16,664 bases of DNA from an uncultured Variovorax sp. (GCA_946478645.1 CAMLCW010000068.1:1-16664), one strand, 5' to 3'. Counted from the stretch's first letter, positions 6,241 through 14,109 are shown. Notes: a model not told the origin generated them from the sequence alone. Made by a program: numbers and translations.

Positions 6241-7692
6241 TCAGAACGGATAGTGCCGAGGCGCCATCTGCAGCGTGATCCACCGCAGCTCGGTGAACGC
6301 CTCCACGCCCGCCCGCCCGCCGAAGCGGCCATAGCCCGATGCCTTGACCCCGCCGAACGGCATCTGCGCCTCGTCGTGCACGGTGGGTCCGTTGACATGG
6401 CAGATCCCCGCCTCGATGCGCTGCGCCACGTTCCATGCGCGCGCCACGTCGCGGCCGAAGACGGCGGACGAGAGGCCGAATTCGTTGTCGTTGGCCACTG
6501 CCACGGCTTCCTCGACGCCGTCCACGCGCACGACGGCCTTCACCGGCCCGAAGGATTCTTCGCGGTAGATGGCCATGGCGGGAGTGACGCGGTCTAGCAC
6601 GGTCGCGGGCATCAGGGTGTTCTGCGCCTTGCCGCCGCACACGAGCACCGCGCCCTTGGCGAGCGCGTCGTCGATCAGTGCGTTGCAGCGCGTCACGGTG
6701 GCCATGTCGACCACCGAGCCCAGCACCACGGGGCCTTCGCGCGGATCGCCCAGCGGCAGGGCCTGCGCGCGGGCCGCGAACTTCGAAACGAACGCGTCGG
6801 CAACGGCGTTGTCGACGACGATGCGCTCGGTCGACATGCAGATCTGCCCCGAGTTGGCGAAGGCGCCGAAGATCGCGCCGTCCACGGCCGCGTCGATGTC
6901 GGCGTCGTCGAGCACCACGAAGGGCGCCTTGCCGCCGAGTTCGAGCACGGCGGGCTTCAGGTGCGTGGCGCAGGTCTGCGCGATGAGGCGGCCCACGCGC
7001 GTGGAGCCCGTGAAGTTGACGCGCCGCACCGCGGGGTGCGCGACCATGGCCTCGACCACGGCGCCCGCATCGGCCGGCGCGTTGGTCACGAAGTTGACGG
7101 CGCCCTTGGGGAGGCCGGCCTCGGCCAGCGCTTCGATGATGAGCGCATGCGTCTCGGGACACAGCTCGGAGCCCTTGAGCACGACGGTGTTGCCGCAGGC
7201 CAGCGGCGTGGCGATGGCGCGGGTGGCCAGGATCACGGGCGCGTTCCATGGTGCGATGCCCAGCACCACGCCCGCGGCCTGCCGCACGCCCATGGCGAGG
7301 CTGCCGGGCACGTCGGACGGAATGACCTCGCCCGCGATCTGCGTGGTGAGCGAGGCCGCCTCGGTGAGGATGCCGGCCGCGAGGTGCACGTTGAAGCCGG
7401 CCCACAGCGCCGAGGCACCGGTCTCGCGCGCCATGGCCTGCACGAAGGCGTCGGCTCGCGCCTCGAGCGCGTGCGCGGCCTTCAGCAGCAGCGCGCGGCG
7501 TTCATTGGGGCCGGTCTGCGACCAGGCGGCGAAGGCGCGGTGCGCGGCCTCGACCGCGGCCACCGCATCGGCGGGCGCGGCTGCGGGGGCGCGCGTGGCG
7601 ACGCCGCCGTCCAGCGGGTTGCGCCGCTCGAAGGTCGCGCCGCCGATGGCAGCGCGGCGTTCGCCGTCGATGAGCATGGAGATGTCGGTCAT
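6241..7692 (-). CDS. NAD(P)-dependent aldehyde dehydrogenase, salicylaldehyde/vanillin dehydrogenase-like, 483 aa
   Basis: An aldehyde dehydrogenase superfamily enzyme that oxidises an aldehyde to its carboxylate using NAD(P)+. All catalytic landmarks are visible: Asn150 in APWNAP, Lys173 in VLKGSE, Gly229 in the cofactor loop NFTGST, Glu251 in LELGGKAP and the nucleophile Cys285 in NSGQICMSTER. The late motif EESFGPV (378-384) and MPFGGVKASGYGRFGG are also present. Overall it resembles the NahF/vanillin dehydrogenase branch, which prefers aromatic aldehydes. The start is ATG 7692, with AAGGA (plus 7699-7703) 6 nt upstream; the frame stays open further upstream but has no homology-like content there. 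It is the last gene of the livKHMGF operon, 40 nt after livF, so its substrate is probably linked to what that transporter imports. Confidence 0.93.
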   Translation of the reverse strand: MTDISMLIDGERRAAIGGATFERRNPLDGGVATRAPAAAPADAVAAVEAAHRAFAAWSQTGPNERRALLLKAAHALEARADAFVQAMARETGASALWAGFNVHLAAGILTEAASLTTQIAGEVIPSDVPGSLAMGVRQAAGVVLGIAPWNAPVILATRAIATPLACGNTVVLKGSELCPETHALIIEALAEAGLPKGAVNFVTNAPADAGAVVEAMVAHPAVRRVNFTGSTRVGRLIAQTCATHLKPAVLELGGKAPFVVLDDADIDAAVDGAIFGAFANSGQICMSTERIVVDNAVADAFVSKFAARAQALPLGDPREGPVVLGSVVDMATVTRCNALIDDALAKGAVLVCGGKAQNTLMPATVLDRVTPAMAIYREESFGPVKAVVRVDGVEEAVAVANDNEFGLSSAVFGRDVARAWNVAQRIEAGICHVNGPTVHDEAQMPFGGVKASGYGRFGGRAGVEAFTELRWITLQMAPRHYPF

Positions 7693-7732
7693 GGGGTGTC
7701 CTTTGCGAAAGAAGAAGAAGGGGGGCGCTCGT

Positions 7733-8443
7733 TCAGGCCACGCCCAGGTAGGCCTGGCGCACGGCGTCGGAATGCAGCAGCGCCTGCGCCTCGCCCGCGG
7801 CGACCACGCGACCGCGTTCGAGCACATAGCCGCGGTCGGCGGCCTGCAGCGCCTTGCGCACGTTCTGCTCGACCATCAGCACGGTCACGCCCTGGCCGGC
7901 GATGCGGCGCACGATCGCCAGCAGCTCGTCGACCATGCGCGGTGCGAGGCCGAGCGAGGGCTCGTCGAGCATCAGCAGGCGCGGCCCGCTCATCAGGGCG
8001 CGCGCCACGGCGACCATCTGCTGCTCGCCGCCGCTCATGGTGCCGGCGAGCTGCGTGGCGCGTTCCTTCAAACGCGGAAAGTCGTCGAAGGCGCGCGCCA
8101 GGCGCTCGGCGCGCAGCCGTGCGGGAACGAGCCAGCCGCCGAGCTCGAGGTTCTCGGTGACGGTCATCTGCGGGAACAGTTGCCTGCCTTCGGCCACCAG
8201 CGCCAGCCCGCGGCGCACGCAGGCGGTGGCGTCGGCGGATGGCAGGGCCGCGCCGTCGAGCATGGCGTCGCCCGTGCGCGGCAGCAGCCCCGCGAGCGCC
8301 TTCAGCAGCGTGGTCTTGCCCGCGCCGTTGGGCCCGAGCACGACGGTGACGCCGGGCGTCACGTCGAGGTCCAGGCCCTGGATGACCTGGAAGCCGTGGT
8401 AGCCGGCCGCAAGGCCGCGCACGGTCATGGATGTTGCGCTCAT
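7733..8443 (-). CDS. livF: ABC transporter ATP-binding protein, LivF type, 236 aa
   Basis: An ABC ATPase of the branched-chain amino acid (HAAT) family. It has a Walker A GPNGAGKT (37-44), a Q-loop region (EGRQLFPQMTV, 85-95), a signature MSGGEQQ (136-142), a Walker B LLMLDEP (156-162) and VEQN (191-194), where Gln replaces the switch histidine, as is normal for LivF. The C-terminal VRQAYLGVA ending is also typical. The ATG at 8443 overlaps the livG stop as ATGA. It powers uptake with LivG at the cytoplasmic face of LivH/LivM. The imported substrate may be an aromatic or amide-like compound rather than leucine, given the linked aldehyde dehydrogenase and AraC regulator; this is inference. Confidence 0.94.
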   Translation of the reverse strand: MSATSMTVRGLAAGYHGFQVIQGLDLDVTPGVTVVLGPNGAGKTTLLKALAGLLPRTGDAMLDGAALPSADATACVRRGLALVAEGRQLFPQMTVTENLELGGWLVPARLRAERLARAFDDFPRLKERATQLAGTMSGGEQQMVAVARALMSGPRLLMLDEPSLGLAPRMVDELLAIVRRIAGQGVTVLMVEQNVRKALQAADRGYVLERGRVVAAGEAQALLHSDAVRQAYLGVA

Positions 8444-9189
8444 GCCTTGGCCTCCATCTCGTCGCCCAGGTAGGCCTCGACCACGCCGGCATCGCGCACC
8501 ACCTCGGCCGGCGTGCCGTCGGCGATCTTGCGGCCCTGGTGCAGCACCAGCACGCGCTCGACGTACTTCAGCAGCGTGGTCACCGCGTGCTCGATCCACA
8601 CGACCGTGAGGCCGTGGTCGTCGCGCAGGCGGCGGATGCGCCTGGCCATCGCATCGACCTCCGCCTCGGTGAGGCCGGCCGCCACTTCGTCGAGCAGCAG
8701 CACACGCGGCCGGGTGCCGAGCGCCATGCCGATCTCGAGCAGCCGCTGCTGCGAGGGCGTCACCTCGGCCGCGGTCTGCGTTGCAAGGCCGGCCAGGCCC
8801 AGCATGTCGAGGATCTCGCCGGTGCTGCCCAGGCCCGCGATGGGCGCGCGGCGGCGTCCGGCGAACTGCATGCCGAAGCGCACGTTGTCTTCGAGCGTCA
8901 TGTCGGCCATCACGCGCGGCGTCTGGAAGGTGCGCGCGATGCCGTGCGCGGCGTACAGGTGCGGCCCGCGCCGTGTCAGGTCGACATCGCCTTCGACGAG
9001 CAGGTGTCCTGACGTCGGCAGGACCACACCAGAGATCGCGTTGAAGAAGGTCGTCTTGCCGGCGCCGTTCGGGCCGATGATGCCGACGAGCTCGCCGGCA
9101 TGGAAGGCCGCGCTCACGGCATCGACGGCCGTGAGACCGCCGAAGCGCACCGTGAGTTCGCGGGCTTCGAGCAGAGGGGCTGCGTTCAT
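8440..9189 (-). CDS. livG: ABC transporter ATP-binding protein, LivG type, 249 aa
   Basis: The second ABC ATPase of the HAAT system. It has a Walker A GPNGAGKT (39-46), the LivG-type GIARTFQTPRVMADMTLEDNV (Q-loop, 83-103), a Walker B VLLLDEV (163-169) and the switch histidine His201 in WIEHAV. The ABC signature, usually LSYGQQRRLEIA in LivG, reads VTPSQQRLLEIG (143-154), so the central glycines are replaced by Pro-Ser while the following QQRLLEI is kept. ATG 9189 is preferred because GGAGG lies about 8 nt upstream; it forms an ATGA overlap with livM. The protein ends with an ATGA overlap into livF. Confidence 0.94.
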   Translation of the reverse strand: MNAAPLLEARELTVRFGGLTAVDAVSAAFHAGELVGIIGPNGAGKTTFFNAISGVVLPTSGHLLVEGDVDLTRRGPHLYAAHGIARTFQTPRVMADMTLEDNVRFGMQFAGRRRAPIAGLGSTGEILDMLGLAGLATQTAAEVTPSQQRLLEIGMALGTRPRVLLLDEVAAGLTEAEVDAMARRIRRLRDDHGLTVVWIEHAVTTLLKYVERVLVLHQGRKIADGTPAEVVRDAGVVEAYLGDEMEAKA

Positions 9190-10118
9190 GGCGCATGCCT
9201 CCGCAGGGCCGCGCGCTTGCGCTGCCACAGCGACGCGAGGCCGTTGGGCAGGTACATCACGCACAGGATCAGCAGCAGCCCCAGCACCATCATGTAGCCG
9301 TAGGGCAGCTGCAGCCGCAGCGTTTCCGACAGCAGGCTGAACACGACGGCCGCCGCCACCGGACCGCCGATGCTGGCGGCGCCGCCGATCATCGCGATCA
9401 GCACGGTCTGGAAGCCGATGAAGGGGCTGAACACGGCCGCGGGCTCGATGTAGGTCCAGCGCACGGCCATGGCCGCGCCGACCGCGCCGGCGAAGGCGGC
9501 GGTGAGCGCGAAGCCCGCGATCTTCACGCGGCGCGTGTCGACGCCCAGCGTCTGCGCACGTTGCTCGTCGGCGCCGATGCCGGCCAGCGCGAGGCCGAAG
9601 CGGCTGCGCTTCACGAGCAGCGCGGTGGCGATGGCCGCGGCCGCGATCGCCAGCACCGTGAGGTACACCGTCTCGTTCGACGGCACTACCGCCAGCACGC
9701 GGCCCACGGTGCCCGAGACCTGCTTCTCGACAAAGGTGACCGCATGGCGGATCAGCTCGGTCATGCCGAAGGTCAGCACCGCGAAGTAGGTGCCGCGCAG
9801 GTGCAGCACGGCTGCGCCCATCAGCACCGCCACGGCGCTCGCGATGGCCGCGCCGCTCAGGATGACCAGCGGCCACGGCAGCACTTCGAGCAGTGTCGCG
9901 CTCGCATACGCGCCCAGGCCGAAGAAGGCCGAGGTGGCGAGCGACAGGTAGCGTGTGGCACCGCAGAACAACGACCAGCTCGTGGCCAGCGCGATGTACA
10001 TCAGGCAGCCGAGCGCGACCGAGGCGATGAATTCGCTGGCGATCCACGGCAGGGCGGCCGCCAGCGCGAGGCCGATGCACAGCACCCACCACGGCTTGTT
10101 TTGAAAGAGTGAAATCAT
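9186..10118 (-). CDS. livM: ABC transporter permease, LivM type, 310 aa
   Basis: An inner-membrane permease of the HAAT family. Hydrophobic segments run throughout (for example about 12-28, 32-50, 80-105, 155-170, 205-225, 240-275 and 280-295). The family stretches ATSWSLFCGATRYLSLATSAF (45-65), GTYFAVLTFGMTE (the conserved cytoplasmic coupling region) and IGGAASIGGPV (the EAA-like loop) are present. It pairs with LivH to form the channel. ATG 10118 overlaps the livH stop as ATGA and has no purine-rich ribosome site, so translation is probably coupled to livH. The C-terminal basic tail (WQRKRAALRRH) faces the cytoplasm and overlaps the livG start. Confidence 0.94.
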   Translation of the reverse strand: MISLFQNKPWWVLCIGLALAAALPWIASEFIASVALGCLMYIALATSWSLFCGATRYLSLATSAFFGLGAYASATLLEVLPWPLVILSGAAIASAVAVLMGAAVLHLRGTYFAVLTFGMTELIRHAVTFVEKQVSGTVGRVLAVVPSNETVYLTVLAIAAAAIATALLVKRSRFGLALAGIGADEQRAQTLGVDTRRVKIAGFALTAAFAGAVGAAMAVRWTYIEPAAVFSPFIGFQTVLIAMIGGAASIGGPVAAAVVFSLLSETLRLQLPYGYMMVLGLLLILCVMYLPNGLASLWQRKRAALRRHAP

Positions 10119-10993
10119 TGGCGGGAGAACAGTCCGTTGGGCCGCCAGATCAGCACGCCGATGAACACGGCATACGACAGCAGCATCTTGAGCGAGGGGC
10201 TCGTGTAGTGCATGCCCAGCGCTTCGACCACGCCCAGCAGCAGGCCGCCGACGAGGCTGCCCGCGATGCTGCCGAAGCCGCCGAGGGTGATGACGATCAG
10301 CGCCGTCACCGTGTAGGGCTCGCCCATCGAGGGCGAGATTTCATAGGTCATCGACAGCAGCGCGCCGGCCACGCCCGACAGGCCCAGGCCGATGCCGAAC
10401 ATCAGCGGGTGCAGCCGCCTGGTGTTGATGCCCACGAGCTGCGCGCCGGTCGGCGACTGCATCAGCGCGCGCACCGCCTTGCCCAGCAGCGTGAGCTTGA
10501 GCAGCGCGACGAGCACGAGGCTCAGCGCCAGCGCCACGCCGAACAGCACCAGCTTGTTGGCGGTGAAGCGCATCTCGCCCAGCTGCACCGGCTCGGCCAG
10601 GTAGTCGTAGCCGCGCAGGTCGCCGCCCCACACGAGCAGGGCGGCGTTCTGCACGAGGAACATCAGGCCGAAGCCGACCATCAGGCTGCGTGCCTCGAAC
10701 ACGTCGACGTTCGCGGCGCGCGCCGCCACCTGCCGGAAGCACAGCCAGTGCACCGCCATGCCCAGCGCCATCAGCAGGGCGAAGGCCACCGGCATGAACA
10801 GGAGCGGCGAGACGCCCAGCGCCGTGTGGGCCCACCACGCGAGAAAGGCGCCGAGCATCAGGAACTCGCCGTGCGAGATATTCATGATGCGCATCAGCCC
10901 GTATTGCAGGTTCAGTCCGATGGCCACCAGCGCATAGATGCCGCCCGTGATCAATCCGCCGGCCAGCAGCTCGGCCCATCCAGAGAACGACAC
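10115..10993 (-). CDS. livH: ABC transporter permease, LivH type, 292 aa
   Basis: A permease of the HAAT family, with a normal length of about 290 residues and roughly eight hydrophobic segments. The N-terminal GGLITGGIYALVAIGLNLQY and MRIMNISHGEFLMLGA are highly characteristic of LivH, as are TLLGKAVRALMQSPTGAQLVGIN (cytoplasmic loop) and VITLGGFGSIAGSLVGG (the EAA-like coupling loop). The start is GTG 10993, only 4 nt after the livK stop codon, with a weak GGAAA upstream. It is the second gene of the operon and ends in an ATGA overlap with livM. Confidence 0.94.
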   Translation of the reverse strand: MSFSGWAELLAGGLITGGIYALVAIGLNLQYGLMRIMNISHGEFLMLGAFLAWWAHTALGVSPLLFMPVAFALLMALGMAVHWLCFRQVAARAANVDVFEARSLMVGFGLMFLVQNAALLVWGGDLRGYDYLAEPVQLGEMRFTANKLVLFGVALALSLVLVALLKLTLLGKAVRALMQSPTGAQLVGINTRRLHPLMFGIGLGLSGVAGALLSMTYEISPSMGEPYTVTALIVITLGGFGSIAGSLVGGLLLGVVEALGMHYTSPSLKMLLSYAVFIGVLIWRPNGLFSRQ

Positions 10994-10997
10994 GCTG

Positions 10998-12188
10998 TTA
11001 TTTCCAGGCCGGCTTGGGCATCAGTTGCGCGGTGGCGCGGTCTTTCGGCCACACCACCTCGAAGTCGCTGCCCTGCCACTGCGACACGGTGCCGGGAATC
11101 GATGCGTTCTCGCTGCCCTCGAAACGGATCGGCCCGAGGATGGTCTTGAACTCGTTCTTCGCGATCTGCTCGCGCAGCGCCTTGCGGTCGAGGCCCGCCT
11201 TCTCCACCGCCTGCTGCAGGATCTGCAGGCCGGCCCACGCGTGGCCGCTGGCCCAGCGGTCGGGCTCCTTGCCGAACTTCTTCGTGTGCGCGTCGAAGTA
11301 CGCCTTGGCCTCGGGGCTGGTCTTGCCGTTCCACGAGCCCATGCCGATCACGCCCTCGGTGTTGGCGGCCATCACGTTCTTGTAGAGCTGGAAGGCGGTG
11401 CCCACCGAGGCATAGAAGTACTTCGGGTTGAAGCCCACCTCGCGCGCCTGCCGGCTCGCGAGGATGGTGTCGGGCGGGTAGGTGATGCCGATGAAGGCAT
11501 CGGGGTTCAGGTCCTTCATGCTGCGCAGGACGGGCGCGAGGTCTTTCACGCCGAGCGGGTAGCTCTTGCGGTCGAGCACCTGGATCTGCGTCTTCTTCAG
11601 CGCGTTGTTCAGCGCCGCGAAGTTCTCGAGCCCGAACAGGTCGTCCATGTAGACGATGGTGATCGTCTTCACGTTGCTTGCCACCAGCATGTCGACCAGC
11701 GCGCCCATCATCTTGTCGGGCTGCTGCAGCAGCGAGAAGAAGAAGGGCAGGCGCATGTCGATGAGCTTGCGCGACAGGGCCGTGGGCGCCAGCAGCGGAT
11801 AGCCGAAGCGGTTGGCCAGCGGCGCGATCGCGAAATTGGCGCCCGATCCCCAGGGCGGCAGCACGAGGTCGACCTTGTCGCTGCCCATGAGCTTCTCGAA
11901 GGTGCGCACGCAGGTCTCGGTCTCGCTGCGGTCGTCGTAGCCGATGAGTTCGATCGGCCGCCTTGCGCCCTTCACCGACAGGCCGCCCGCGGCGTTGACC
12001 TGCTCGGTCCACAGCAGGTAGTTGGGCTCCTGGCTCACCTGCGCGCCCGCGGCCCAGGGGCCGGTGCGGGCGATGGCGTAGCCGATGCGCACGGGGGCGC
12101 TCTGCGCGAACAGCTGCGGGGCGACGGCGGCCGCGCCCAGTGCGGTGGCCGTGCCCTGGAGCCAGTGGCGGCGGGTGGGGTGAAGCAT
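10998..12188 (-). CDS. livK: Periplasmic substrate-binding protein, LivK type, 396 aa, possible Tat signal
   Basis: A type I periplasmic binding protein (Peripla_BP_6, amino-acid/amide family). It begins MLHPTRRHWLQG; the TRRHWLQ motif resembles the twin-arginine consensus, and an alanine-rich core follows with probable cleavage near residue 28 (LFA-QS). The mature domain opens VRIGYAIARTGPWAAG and shows the usual NAAGGL, DDRSET and GMGSWNG-type elements. The start is ATG 12188, with AAGGAG (plus 12195-12200) 6 nt upstream. It is the promoter-proximal gene of the operon. The ligand is not readable from sequence; regulator and aldehyde dehydrogenase context hints at an aromatic or aldehyde-yielding compound. 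Confidence 0.93.
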   Translation of the reverse strand: MLHPTRRHWLQGTATALGAAAVAPQLFAQSAPVRIGYAIARTGPWAAGAQVSQEPNYLLWTEQVNAAGGLSVKGARRPIELIGYDDRSETETCVRTFEKLMGSDKVDLVLPPWGSGANFAIAPLANRFGYPLLAPTALSRKLIDMRLPFFFSLLQQPDKMMGALVDMLVASNVKTITIVYMDDLFGLENFAALNNALKKTQIQVLDRKSYPLGVKDLAPVLRSMKDLNPDAFIGITYPPDTILASRQAREVGFNPKYFYASVGTAFQLYKNVMAANTEGVIGMGSWNGKTSPEAKAYFDAHTKKFGKEPDRWASGHAWAGLQILQQAVEKAGLDRKALREQIAKNEFKTILGPIRFEGSENASIPGTVSQWQGSDFEVVWPKDRATAQLMPKPAWK

Positions 12189-12196
12189 GGAGGTCT

Positions 12197-12338
12197 CCTT
12201 CCGGGCGTCGGTATGCGCCCACTGGCCGGGATCGTAGGAACGCACGCCCCCGGCCGCTGTGCCCGGCGCGCACAAAGCACTTGACGCAGCGTGCAGGTGC
12301 CTAGTGGTTAACCCGCAAGGGCAGGTGCCTTCCGGGCG
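12197..12338. repeat. 11-bp direct repeat in the livK/AraC intergenic region
   Basis: CCTTCCGGGCG occurs at 12197-12207 and 12328-12338, 131 bp apart. The first copy covers part of the livK ribosome-binding site (AAGG on the minus strand); the second overlaps the end of the second GCAGGTGCCT repeat. The repeat could be functional or a by-product of GC-rich composition. Confidence 0.3.
12293..12330. promoter_or_regulatory. Paired direct repeats with central palindrome, candidate AraC-regulator site
   Basis: GCAGGTGCCT is present at 12293-12302 and 12321-12330 (28 bp start to start). Between them, almost centred, is the 8-bp palindrome GGTTAACC (12306-12313). The element sits in the divergent gap between livK and the AraC-family gene. 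AraC-type regulators commonly bind direct repeats, so this is the best operator candidate. Promoters here are unclear: TTGACG (12281-12286, plus) and TACGAT (minus, at 12231-12236) are only partial matches. Confidence 0.45.
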
Positions 12339-12380
12339 CTCCACAATGCGCGGCATCCGGCGCCGTGCTGCAATCCCCGA

Positions 12381-12410
12381 TTCGTCCTCCCTTCTTTTTT
12401 TCTTCGTCCC
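12381..12410 (+). other. Pyrimidine-rich leader in front of the AraC-family start codon
   Basis: Of the 30 bases before ATG 12411, 28 are pyrimidines, including seven T in a row (12395-12401). No Shine-Dalgarno sequence is present. A short or leaderless transcript, or S1-assisted initiation, would explain translation. A related pyrimidine run precedes the aldehyde dehydrogenase start on the minus strand (7707-7725). Confidence 0.4.
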
Positions 12411-13370
12411 ATGGCCGCGTCCCTGCTCCTGTCCACCGACCCGATCCCGCCGAAGGAGCGCGGGCCGCTGTGGTGCGAGTGGGTGTGGCGCCACTTCGGC
12501 GGGCTCGGCTCCGACCTCTACGGCGACAGCGATTTCGACGGCCACCTCGCGTCCTCGCACGCGGGCGACGTGATCCTCACGCGGCTCGAGGCCAACCGGC
12601 ACCGCGTCCTGCGGACCACGAAGATGGCGCGCCTGAGCGACGCGCCGTACCTGAAGATCGTCGCGCCCTGGCAGGGCTCGGCCGAGGTCACGCAGCGCGG
12701 GCGCGCCGCGGCGGTGCGCGCGGGCGGCTGGACGCTGTACGACACCACGCTCGACTACACCGTGGCCAACCCCGAGCGCAGCGACCATCTCATCGTGATG
12801 CTGCCAAAGGACCAGATTGCCTCGCCCGCGCTGCCGTTGCGCGATCTCGTCGCGCGGCGCATCGGCGGCGACAGCGGCATCTCGCGCGTGGCGCTGGAGA
12901 CCATGCGCAACACGTACCTCGAGCTTCCCTACATGAGCGAGGCCGCCGCGCGCGGCGCAGGCGAGCTGCTGATCCAGCTGGTGCGCCTGTCGCTCATGGA
13001 GCTCGCGGGCCAGGGTACCGCCCAGACCCAGCGCGAGGCGCTGAAGGACCGCATCCAGCGCCACGTGGCGCAGAACCTGCGCGACCCCGCGCTGTCGATC
13101 GACGGCATCGCGCTGGCACTGCGCTGCAGCAAGCGCCTGCTGCACCAGGCCTTCGAGGGCGACGACGACACGCTCACCGGCTACATCCAGCACCAGCGCC
13201 TGGCCGCCAGCATTCGCGACCTGATCGATCCCGCGAACGCCACGCGCTCCATCACCGACATCGCGCTGGGCGCGGGCTTCGGCAACCTCTCGCACTTCAG
13301 CCGCGTGTTCCGCGCGCACACGGGCGGCAGCCCGAGCGAGTTCAGGCGGCAGGCGGCGTTGCAGCGCTGA
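12411..13370 (+). CDS. AraC-family transcriptional regulator, FeaR-like, 319 aa
   Basis: The N-terminal half (about 1-200) fits the AraC_binding_2 domain seen in FeaR and related regulators: STDPIPPKERGPLWCEWVWRHF (8-29), LYGDSDFDGHLASSHAGDVILTRLEA and WTLYDTTLDYTV. The C-terminal half (about 210-316) is a two-helix-turn-helix AraC domain: LSIDGIALALRCSKRLLHQAF (first HTH) and SITDIALGAGFGNLSHFSRVFRAHTGGSPSEFRR (second HTH, the family signature). FeaR activates oxidation of aromatic amines by turning on an amine oxidase and an aldehyde dehydrogenase, so the pairing with a divergent operon ending in an aldehyde dehydrogenase gene is suggestive. ATG 12411 is needed to keep the N-terminal motif complete, although no ribosome site is seen. 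It probably regulates the livK operon; this is inference. Confidence 0.92.
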   Translation: MAASLLLSTDPIPPKERGPLWCEWVWRHFGGLGSDLYGDSDFDGHLASSHAGDVILTRLEANRHRVLRTTKMARLSDAPYLKIVAPWQGSAEVTQRGRAAAVRAGGWTLYDTTLDYTVANPERSDHLIVMLPKDQIASPALPLRDLVARRIGGDSGISRVALETMRNTYLELPYMSEAAARGAGELLIQLVRLSLMELAGQGTAQTQREALKDRIQRHVAQNLRDPALSIDGIALALRCSKRLLHQAFEGDDDTLTGYIQHQRLAASIRDLIDPANATRSITDIALGAGFGNLSHFSRVFRAHTGGSPSEFRRQAALQR

Positions 13371-13376
13371 CCTGTA

Positions 13377-13457
13377 CGACAGCGCTCGCGCGCGGCGGCC
13401 ACCATGAGCCCGCCGATCAGCGATACGTGCTCCAGCACCACGTAGAACGCCTGCTTT
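13377..13457 (-). pseudogene. Possible C-terminal remnant of a DoxX-like membrane protein
   Basis: The minus-strand frame reads ERKQAFYVVLEHVSLIGGLM followed by VAAARERCR. The EHVSLIGGLMVAA part resembles the last membrane helix of DoxX-family proteins (compare KN-hydrophobic-GGLL). There is no start, no upstream DoxX sequence, and the frame runs without a stop into the antisense of the AraC gene, so if real it is a broken end. The similarity is short and judged by eye. Confidence 0.25.
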
Positions 13458-13469
13458 CTTTCGGCGCGG

Positions 13470-14090
13470 TCAGTCGGACGGCCGCGTTCCAGACCGCTCT
13501 TCGATGCGCCAGCGCTGGTACGCGTAGAACAGGAACGTCAGCGCCACAGCGGTGAAGATGCCGGACAAGCCGGCGACCCAGTAGGACGTAGAGGGCGCCA
13601 GGAAGCGCAGCAGGAACGTGATACCGGCGCCGGCGACCGCGTTGTTGATGACGGCAATCATGCTCGCGGTGGTGCCGAAGCAGGCCAGCACGAATCCCTG
13701 CCTGAGCGCGGAGCCTTCCGTTTCGGGCCACCGGCCGTGTTCGGCTGCGAAAAAGAGGGCTGCCTCCGGGCCCAGGCTGCGGTAGTAGCCACGGATCCGC
13801 GCGATACCCTGCATGCAATCCATGCTTTCAAGGGCGGTTTCCACGAGCCTCACGACGGTGAAGACACCCAGCAGGAACACCACGGGAAGCACGATCGCAG
13901 CGAACGGGATCAGCAGGTCCGTGGAGCCGGCGACAAAACCGATGCCTACCAGCGAGCTCGAAAGCGCCATGACATACAGCGTGCTTCGCGCGGCGGCCTC
14001 CGAATACGTCGAGTTGTTTGCCGTCTGCAGCACGAAGTGCTCGGTCGTCAGGGCCGACAGCAGATCGGATCGCTCGATCCGTTCATCCAT
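13470..14090 (-). CDS. Uncharacterised integral membrane protein, 206 aa
   Basis: I do not recognise a characterised family. The N-terminus (DERIERSDLLSALTTEHFVLQTANNSTYSEA in two parts, residues 2-32) is soluble and looks conserved in type. Four hydrophobic segments follow, at about 36-54, 58-82, 131-152 and 169-191. A cytoplasmic-like helical section (about 84-128, containing RIRGYYRSLGPEA) lies between the second and third. The tail is polar. ATG 14090 is chosen because AAGGAG (plus 14097-14102) lies 6 nt upstream. It follows the GNAT gene by 19 nt on the same strand, so the two are probably co-transcribed, and its ribosome site lies in that gap. Base composition looks a little less GC-rich than in neighbouring operons. 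Confidence 0.82.
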   Translation of the reverse strand: MDERIERSDLLSALTTEHFVLQTANNSTYSEAAARSTLYVMALSSSLVGIGFVAGSTDLLIPFAAIVLPVVFLLGVFTVVRLVETALESMDCMQGIARIRGYYRSLGPEAALFFAAEHGRWPETEGSALRQGFVLACFGTTASMIAVINNAVAGAGITFLLRFLAPSTSYWVAGLSGIFTAVALTFLFYAYQRWRIEERSGTRPSD

Positions 14091-14109
14091 ATGGCACTCC
14101 TTGGGCCGC

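Noticed and set aside
6569..8473. Very long plus-strand open frame opposite the aldehyde dehydrogenase and livF
   Set aside because: Translation is low-complexity Ala/Ser/Arg without domains, and it is antisense to genes with complete catalytic motifs. Such open frames are expected in high-GC DNA.
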